The notes under the pieces were generated by a model. The model ran no database searches and was not told the origin of the DNA. It was given only the letters and a program-made list of their open reading frames with translations. A stretch of 25,888 nt of DNA from an uncultured Lachnospiraceae bacterium (GTDB lineage Bacteria; Bacillota; Clostridia; Lachnospirales; Lachnospiraceae), in contig UQDA01000031.1 in NCBI GenBank assembly GCA_900539715.1, forward strand, positions 1 through 25,888, in the 5' to 3' direction. Both the position numbers and the translations under genes were made by a program. The stretch's first letter is position 1; the number at the start of each line of letters is the position of its first letter. Positions 21,586 to 25,888 of this stretch are shown here, in pieces.

Positions 21586-23229
21586 CTATTCCGGTAATTC
21601 CACCCTTACCTTTGTTCCAAATCCCGGTTCGCTTTCCAGATTGATGCCGTACGCATCTCCATACTGCAGTTTTAAACGGATATTTACATTCCGCAGGCCA
21701 TAGCCTCCCTCGGAATGGTCCATGCTCTCCTGCAGCTCTATCATTTTTTCCGGCGAGATACCCCGTCCGTCATCTATCACTTCCAGCACTGTTTTTCCGT
21801 CTTCCCCATACAATCGGATTAAAATATGCAGAAATTCTGAATCGTCTGTCCTCCCATGGTGAATCGCATTTTCTACGATAGGCTGGAGCGTAAGCTTCAT
21901 TATCTTATGCTCGAGTAGGCTTTCATCTGCATTATATTCCAATACGATACCATCCCCGAAACGAATCTGCTGAATCCTCATATAACTGTCCAGAAGCTTA
22001 AATTCTTCCCGTATCGTCAACTCCTGATTTCCTTTATTCAAAGAAATCCTATAAAAATCCGCTAGATAAACAATCGCCTGCGCCGTTTCCCGGTCTCCAT
22101 TTCCAATCGCCATAGACGAAATGGATGAAAGCGCATTATACAAAAAATGCGGATTTATCTGCTCCTGCAGCTGGTTCATTTCAGACACTTTTCGCTTTAA
22201 TTCTTTTTCATATGACTCCGCGATCGTTTCCTGAATCCGTTCCGCAAGCTTATTCACCGATTCCGCTATCATCCCGATTTCATTATTTTGCGAATAAGAG
22301 ATCCGATGTCCAAAATCGCCATAGCTGATGATCCCCGCTCCTATCATCACTTTCTCAACATCTTTCTGAAAGCCTTTGCTCCAATGTGCTATCGCCGCAA
22401 ATGCCATGCCCGCGCAAAGAGCAAATACGCATAATATCTTGACTGCCTCCCGCCTTACCGGCTGACGGAACAGCTGAGGGTTTACATATACGATCAGCTC
22501 CCCGCAATGCTCTGTCGTCCTCCTCCTTACTACCTGTTTCTCCAAATCCAGCTCTCCGACCTGTTTTCCCTGAAGTTCCCTCTGACCAGACAGCTGAACC
22601 GTTCCCGTTTCATCTGCCAGCATCACGCAAAATCCTGTTTCTCCCGTTTCCAATATCGAGCGGATTTCTTCTTCCCGAACCCGCATCGTCAAAAAATTCC
22701 GAAAAATCCCCGTTTCATAACGGTTCATAAAACGCGAGAAAGAAAGGTCCCCTTCAGAACCTTTCTCCATATACATTATCCCGCCAATCTGCGGAAACTT
22801 TTTATTGATAGACGTTTCTTCTACTACATAAAAATAATGTTCATCCCGCGGCAAGGTATGATTCGTGCTATAGATAGAAAGAGACTCGATATCCGGATAC
22901 AGCATCCTGATATTTGTAAACAGGCTATCCACATATAGATACAAGTCTTCAAATCCCATTTCCGAATAATCTGCCGTCAGATAATTCCAGAGCGTTTCAT
23001 CTGTATACAGCATATCGGAAATCATGTAATAATCGCCTGTTTTTTCATCCAACTCCTTTCCCATCCGCTCTACCTCATGGTCCAGGTTTCTATTCAGCCC
23101 CGCTGTGATGAGCTGACTGCTGTAAAAATAAACATAAGTCATTATCAAAACCATCGGAAGGAAAGCAAACATAAGATACCACAGCATGATCTTCGTCCTC
23201 AGCTTCCGCATTTTCAGTCCCTTCCTCAT
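21586..23229 (-). CDS. YesM-type sensor histidine kinase
   Basis: The 547-residue kinase has a membrane helix at about 13-37, an extracellular sensor region of some 220 residues (Cache-like in length) and a second helix near 263-283. A HAMP-like linker (to about 345) follows, then the His_kinase motif QEQINPHFLYNALSS with His361. The ATP-binding part has LQPIVENAIHHG, VIDDGRGI and GGYGLRNVNIRL. An ATG at 23250 is in frame but contains the GGAGGAGG site inside its first codons; that site serves the ATG at 23229, which I use. The kinase follows the glycosidase by 25 bp and precedes the lipoprotein paralogue by 10 bp. The lipoprotein is its plausible ligand-bearing partner. Confidence 0.9.
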   Translation of the reverse strand: MRKGLKMRKLRTKIMLWYLMFAFLPMVLIMTYVYFYSSQLITAGLNRNLDHEVERMGKELDEKTGDYYMISDMLYTDETLWNYLTADYSEMGFEDLYLYVDSLFTNIRMLYPDIESLSIYSTNHTLPRDEHYFYVVEETSINKKFPQIGGIMYMEKGSEGDLSFSRFMNRYETGIFRNFLTMRVREEEIRSILETGETGFCVMLADETGTVQLSGQRELQGKQVGELDLEKQVVRRRTTEHCGELIVYVNPQLFRQPVRREAVKILCVFALCAGMAFAAIAHWSKGFQKDVEKVMIGAGIISYGDFGHRISYSQNNEIGMIAESVNKLAERIQETIAESYEKELKRKVSEMNQLQEQINPHFLYNALSSISSMAIGNGDRETAQAIVYLADFYRISLNKGNQELTIREEFKLLDSYMRIQQIRFGDGIVLEYNADESLLEHKIMKLTLQPIVENAIHHGRTDDSEFLHILIRLYGEDGKTVLEVIDDGRGISPEKMIELQESMDHSEGGYGLRNVNIRLKLQYGDAYGINLESEPGFGTKVRVELPE

Positions 23230-23254
23230 ATCTGTCCCCTCCTCCTTCATGTCA

Positions 23255-25183
23255 TCATAGTTCTTTCAGCAACAATGCATCACAGCCCTCTGCTGTCCAC
23301 TTCAAAATCCCCTGCTCTCCGGCAAACTCTGTTCCACTCCATAAATCCCTGTAACGCTTTTTTTCGTCCAGACCAGCCCGCTCCATATCCAGAGACAAGG
23401 ATTCTTTTTTCTCTGTCCAATGAAATGCCGCGATATAATGTTTCCCATTCCACTCTGCCGTGTACCACGCGGATGCACTGCTCTGCGCCGACTCCACCGG
23501 AATAAATGCCGTCTGAGATGCGGCAAGTTCATTCACTTCCCGGTTGCATGCAAACTGACGCGCTCTTTTTCTTGCTTCCGGCCGCTCATAATCATCACTC
23601 AGCATCATCACAGTCCCGCCGATCGCTGCACTTGTATAACGTGCCTTCGCCTCCCCTTCCGTGCTGTCCTTCTCCATTCCAAAGCTTCTCAGCAAGACAA
23701 TATGGTCCGGGTCATTATACTGATATAACCTGCCGTTCATCCACCATCCATAAGTCTGGGAATTTAACTCATATTCCACATCCTGTGCCGTCCCGAACGC
23801 ATCGCAGGATATTCTTCTTGCATGTCCGTATCCATAAGGAAAAACAGGCGCTATGGACAGGCTGATAAAAAACGGTCTGCCAATCCTTTCTTCAGCCAGT
23901 AATCCATTTAAAAAAGTATATCCCTGAGCGATCGCCTGTCTCCCGGTCATCACTGTTTTATCATAATGGCAGCCTTCCATACCTCCATGGCTCATAAAAT
24001 CAACTTTTACATAATCGTAATCCCACTTTACAAAATTTGCAAATTTCTGCTCTGTCATTTTTTTCCAAAGCGGATGCGTCACGTCGTATGGGATCGCCCC
24101 ATCAACTCTTGCAAGAAAACGTCCCTTTTCATCCTTCAGCAGTATCTCTTCCATTCTGTGCCCCGGCACCCCCGGAATTTCAGCTCCTGTATCCGTACCG
24201 AAAAACGCAAAAGGCGCATCATAAATCCCCGCTTTTTGCCCGCATCCATGCAAACGTCTGGTCTGTTCGATAAGCCGCTCTTCTCCCATCACATTCCAGC
24301 CGGCGTCCAGATTGATATATGTCGTCCCTTTATTTTGATATCCTTCCGGCATCAGCTCCTTGCGTATAAACTCTCCTGACCCTTCGTAACGTCTTTCATT
24401 CAGATTAAATGCCAGCCCCGCCCAGCTATTGAATCCAAACGGCACACCATGCTCCCATTTCAGGGGCGATTTCTCCCCTGCCAGCTCATCTCCGTATTTT
24501 TCCAGCAGTCTTCTGTAATCTGCCCCGTATAAAATTCCAAATCGGGAAGAAAGTATCTGCGTCCCTCTTACAAGACCATGGGAAACTGTATCATGCGTTC
24601 CTTCATCCGCAATCCCGCTTCTCGCCTCTATCGTATTGGCGTCTGTTGCGGAACAGACAAGACCATTCTTCCACACATCAAAGTCCAGCGCTCCCAATAC
24701 GATCCCTTCCCTTGTTTCTTCTGAATAAAGCGCTGTAACCTCATAACTTTTTCTGCCCGCCTTCAGAGGAAGCGCTTCATAACGAAGCCACATCGTATTG
24801 TCGTATGGCACTGTCAGCATTTTCATCCATAAATCTTTCCAGATGGAAACTGCTGCTTTTCCGCTCTTTTCTCCCGGAGCACTGACCACAAGAGGCTTCA
24901 AAAGACGGCTTTCTATCGTTTTCCCGTCCCTTTCTGAAATGCCGCACTGCGCCCACGCCATTCCTGTTTCCGTCACACCCAAACGCTCTGTAAGGTCGAT
25001 TCCCTCTTCTCCTTTGAAAAATAACTCCAAACTATTTCCAGCCTGTCTTACATCCGTCAAAACAGCCTGTCTTGTATCAACCCTTCTCCCGTCCGGTGTT
25101 TCTCCGCAGGCATATGCTTTTAAAATCCGTTTTCCCTGGTCTTCCAGCTCCCAAAATCCATTTTCTTCATACTCCCATTTCAT
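23255..25183 (-). CDS. Clan GH-D glycoside hydrolase (alpha-galactosidase/melibiase-like), cytoplasmic
   Basis: The 642-residue enzyme has no signal peptide, so it acts on imported sugars. About residues 1-235 look like a beta-rich N-terminal domain. The catalytic barrel starts with GFNSWAG (250-256, compare GWNSW of GH36). It contains YVKVDF with the likely nucleophile Asp395, and RRISCDAFG with the likely acid/base Asp461. It ends with the NDPDHIVL motif typical of GH27/GH36. A C-terminal beta domain follows from about 560. GGAGGTG lies eight bases before the ATG. Alpha-galactosidase is the best general guess, but related clan members cleave other alpha- or beta-arabinopyranosyl links. It is first in the operon with the sensing genes. 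Confidence 0.8.
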   Translation of the reverse strand: MKWEYEENGFWELEDQGKRILKAYACGETPDGRRVDTRQAVLTDVRQAGNSLELFFKGEEGIDLTERLGVTETGMAWAQCGISERDGKTIESRLLKPLVVSAPGEKSGKAAVSIWKDLWMKMLTVPYDNTMWLRYEALPLKAGRKSYEVTALYSEETREGIVLGALDFDVWKNGLVCSATDANTIEARSGIADEGTHDTVSHGLVRGTQILSSRFGILYGADYRRLLEKYGDELAGEKSPLKWEHGVPFGFNSWAGLAFNLNERRYEGSGEFIRKELMPEGYQNKGTTYINLDAGWNVMGEERLIEQTRRLHGCGQKAGIYDAPFAFFGTDTGAEIPGVPGHRMEEILLKDEKGRFLARVDGAIPYDVTHPLWKKMTEQKFANFVKWDYDYVKVDFMSHGGMEGCHYDKTVMTGRQAIAQGYTFLNGLLAEERIGRPFFISLSIAPVFPYGYGHARRISCDAFGTAQDVEYELNSQTYGWWMNGRLYQYNDPDHIVLLRSFGMEKDSTEGEAKARYTSAAIGGTVMMLSDDYERPEARKRARQFACNREVNELAASQTAFIPVESAQSSASAWYTAEWNGKHYIAAFHWTEKKESLSLDMERAGLDEKKRYRDLWSGTEFAGEQGILKWTAEGCDALLLKEL

Positions 25184-25531
25184 TATGATACACCTCCGTC
25201 TCTTGAAAGCAGTTTCTCTTAAGCTTCTTATACTATAAATTTATAAAACCTCTACCTTTCTTTCAATGTAAAAATTTACCACTTTATGTATATTTACAAC
25301 AAATCCTTCCAATTTAAAAGAAATTCGCGATTCCATTTCCCAAAGCACAAGGATATCACCCTTTACACAAAACAGCATAGTGCCAAACGAATGTAAAAAT
25401 TGCATCCTTCTGTCCTTCCCCATCGCTGCCTTTTCTGCGCCCTCTCCAAAATTCCCTTGCCGCTTTTCCGCAAAAATGTTTAAATAGATATATCGAAAAC
25501 ACTAAAAATCATTCTATAAAAGGATACTCCT
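25184..25531. promoter_or_regulatory. 348-bp divergent intergenic region upstream of the glycosidase operon
   Basis: No convincing gene is present. The region is AT-rich and separates the glycosidase (minus) from the 98-residue ORF (plus). Near the glycosidase, TATAAA/TATAGT-like -10 elements occur on the minus strand without a good -35, consistent with activator dependence. A 12-bp direct repeat AATGTAAAAATT occurs at 25265-25276 and 25390-25401, and a related TGTATATTTAC occurs at 25287-25297. On the plus strand a weak TTGCCG (about 25457) and TAAATA pair precedes the ORF. Confidence 0.4.
25265..25401 (+). repeat. Direct repeat AATGTAAAAATT (two copies) upstream of the glycosidase
   Basis: Identical 12-bp copies at 25265-25276 and 25390-25401 are 125 bp apart start to start. 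They flank the presumed promoter side of the glycosidase operon and could be YesN-regulator sites. In AT-rich DNA a chance repeat is also possible. Confidence 0.3.
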
Positions 25532-25828
25532 ATGCCTGAAATCATCGCACAGCGTGAATTTCTTCCCGCTTATATGCTGTTTGACACCATTTTTCTGCTC
25601 GGCGGTATCCGAAGCGCCTCCATCACTGCATGGGACGATAAGCTGATAACCCTCCTCGTCAATTCCCTGCTCGAGACCAACCTTGGAATGCCTTACGTTT
25701 ATGTGCTATACCTGCTGTATTCCTCCCGTTTTACGGAACAATTAAAAAAGCGCCCTGAAAAAACCGGCTTTCTTCAGGCGCTTGAAATAAGGCTACCGCA
25801 ATCCCACTGGCTTTATACGGTGGATTAA
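25532..25828 (+). CDS. Hypothetical small protein (98 aa)
   Basis: I do not recognise this protein. AAAGGA lies seven bases before the ATG, and the first 70 residues have a strong hydrophobic pattern (YMLFDTIFLLGG, LITLLVNSLLETNLGMPYVYVLYLLYSS), suggesting one or two membrane or buried helices. From residue 72 on, the character changes to basic and polar. That part of the DNA also forms a minus-strand terminator (25745-25790), so the 3' end may not be under protein-coding selection. It is divergent from the glycosidase operon. It may be a real small gene or a remnant of a longer one. Confidence 0.4.
   Translation: MPEIIAQREFLPAYMLFDTIFLLGGIRSASITAWDDKLITLLVNSLLETNLGMPYVYVLYLLYSSRFTEQLKKRPEKTGFLQALEIRLPQSHWLYTVD
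25743..25790 (-). terminator. Minus-strand intrinsic terminator inside the 98-aa ORF
   Basis: Read on the minus strand, AAGCGCCTGAA pairs with TTCAGGGCGCTT (one extra base in one arm) and is followed by TTTTAATTG. The loop is about 12 bases. This is a good terminator for a transcript entering from the right edge of the window, so a minus-strand gene probably ends beyond 25888 or close to it. On the plus strand it has no T-run. Confidence 0.6.
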
Positions 25829-25888
25829 GGTAACTAAAAATCAGAAATTATTGTATACTCATGGTATGGGAACATGGAAATGCTGAAA

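Noticed and set aside
25241..25423. A 60-codon minus-strand frame upstream of the glycosidase
   Set aside because: No RBS, no family resemblance, and it lies in the AT-rich promoter region.
25854..25888. A TATACT -10 and a possible ATG start at the right edge
   Set aside because: No matching -35 and too little sequence to support a gene.

Overview
The window looks like a chromosomal segment from an anaerobic, Gram-positive member of the Clostridia, most likely Lachnospiraceae. Four things point that way: an accessory gene regulator (agr) peptide-signalling cluster, a PerR plus reverse-rubrerythrin oxidative stress pair, a stripped-down two-gene SUF pair, and a CUT1-type sugar uptake locus run by YesM/YesN-type regulators. 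The family-level placement is inference from gene content. I see no rRNA, tRNA, CRISPR array, insertion sequence or phage gene.

Layout. (1) 1-2790: an agr-type quorum-sensing cluster. A partial agrB on the minus strand leaves the window at base 1. It diverges from an agrC-agrA pair on the plus strand. The shared intergenic region carries two direct repeats 21 bp apart that look like a LytTR (AgrA) binding site facing agrB. agrD is not visible and is expected left of the window. (2) 2774-6186, minus: an apparent operon of an RluA-family pseudouridine synthase, an O-antigen-ligase-like membrane protein and an AI-2E/YtvI-family membrane protein. (3) 6335-8501, minus: a membrane histidine kinase overlapping its OmpR-type response regulator. 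(4) 8624-9779, plus: perR with a good sigma-A promoter and a Per/Fur-like operator, then a highly biased reverse rubrerythrin gene and a terminator. (5) 9828-11613: an unrecognised small protein, a small lipoprotein and a VanZ-like membrane protein. (6) 11834-14503, minus: a DegV fatty-acid-binding protein and the sufC-sufB pair with no sufS, sufU or sufD. (7) 14597-25183, minus: a carbohydrate locus. (8) 25532-25828, plus: an unrecognised 98-residue ORF with a minus-strand terminator embedded in its 3' end.

The most interesting unit is the carbohydrate locus. It runs: clan GH-D glycosidase (cytoplasmic), YesM-type kinase, substrate-binding lipoprotein, YesN/AraC-type response regulator, then a second substrate-binding lipoprotein, two permeases and a terminator. 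The lipoprotein gene lying between the kinase and the regulator is a clear paralogue of the transporter's own binding protein, and its gene is tightly coupled to both signalling genes. I infer a three-component system in which the first lipoprotein presents the sugar to the kinase and the second delivers it to the permeases. No transporter ATPase is encoded here, so a shared MsmX/MsmK-type ATPase elsewhere is expected.
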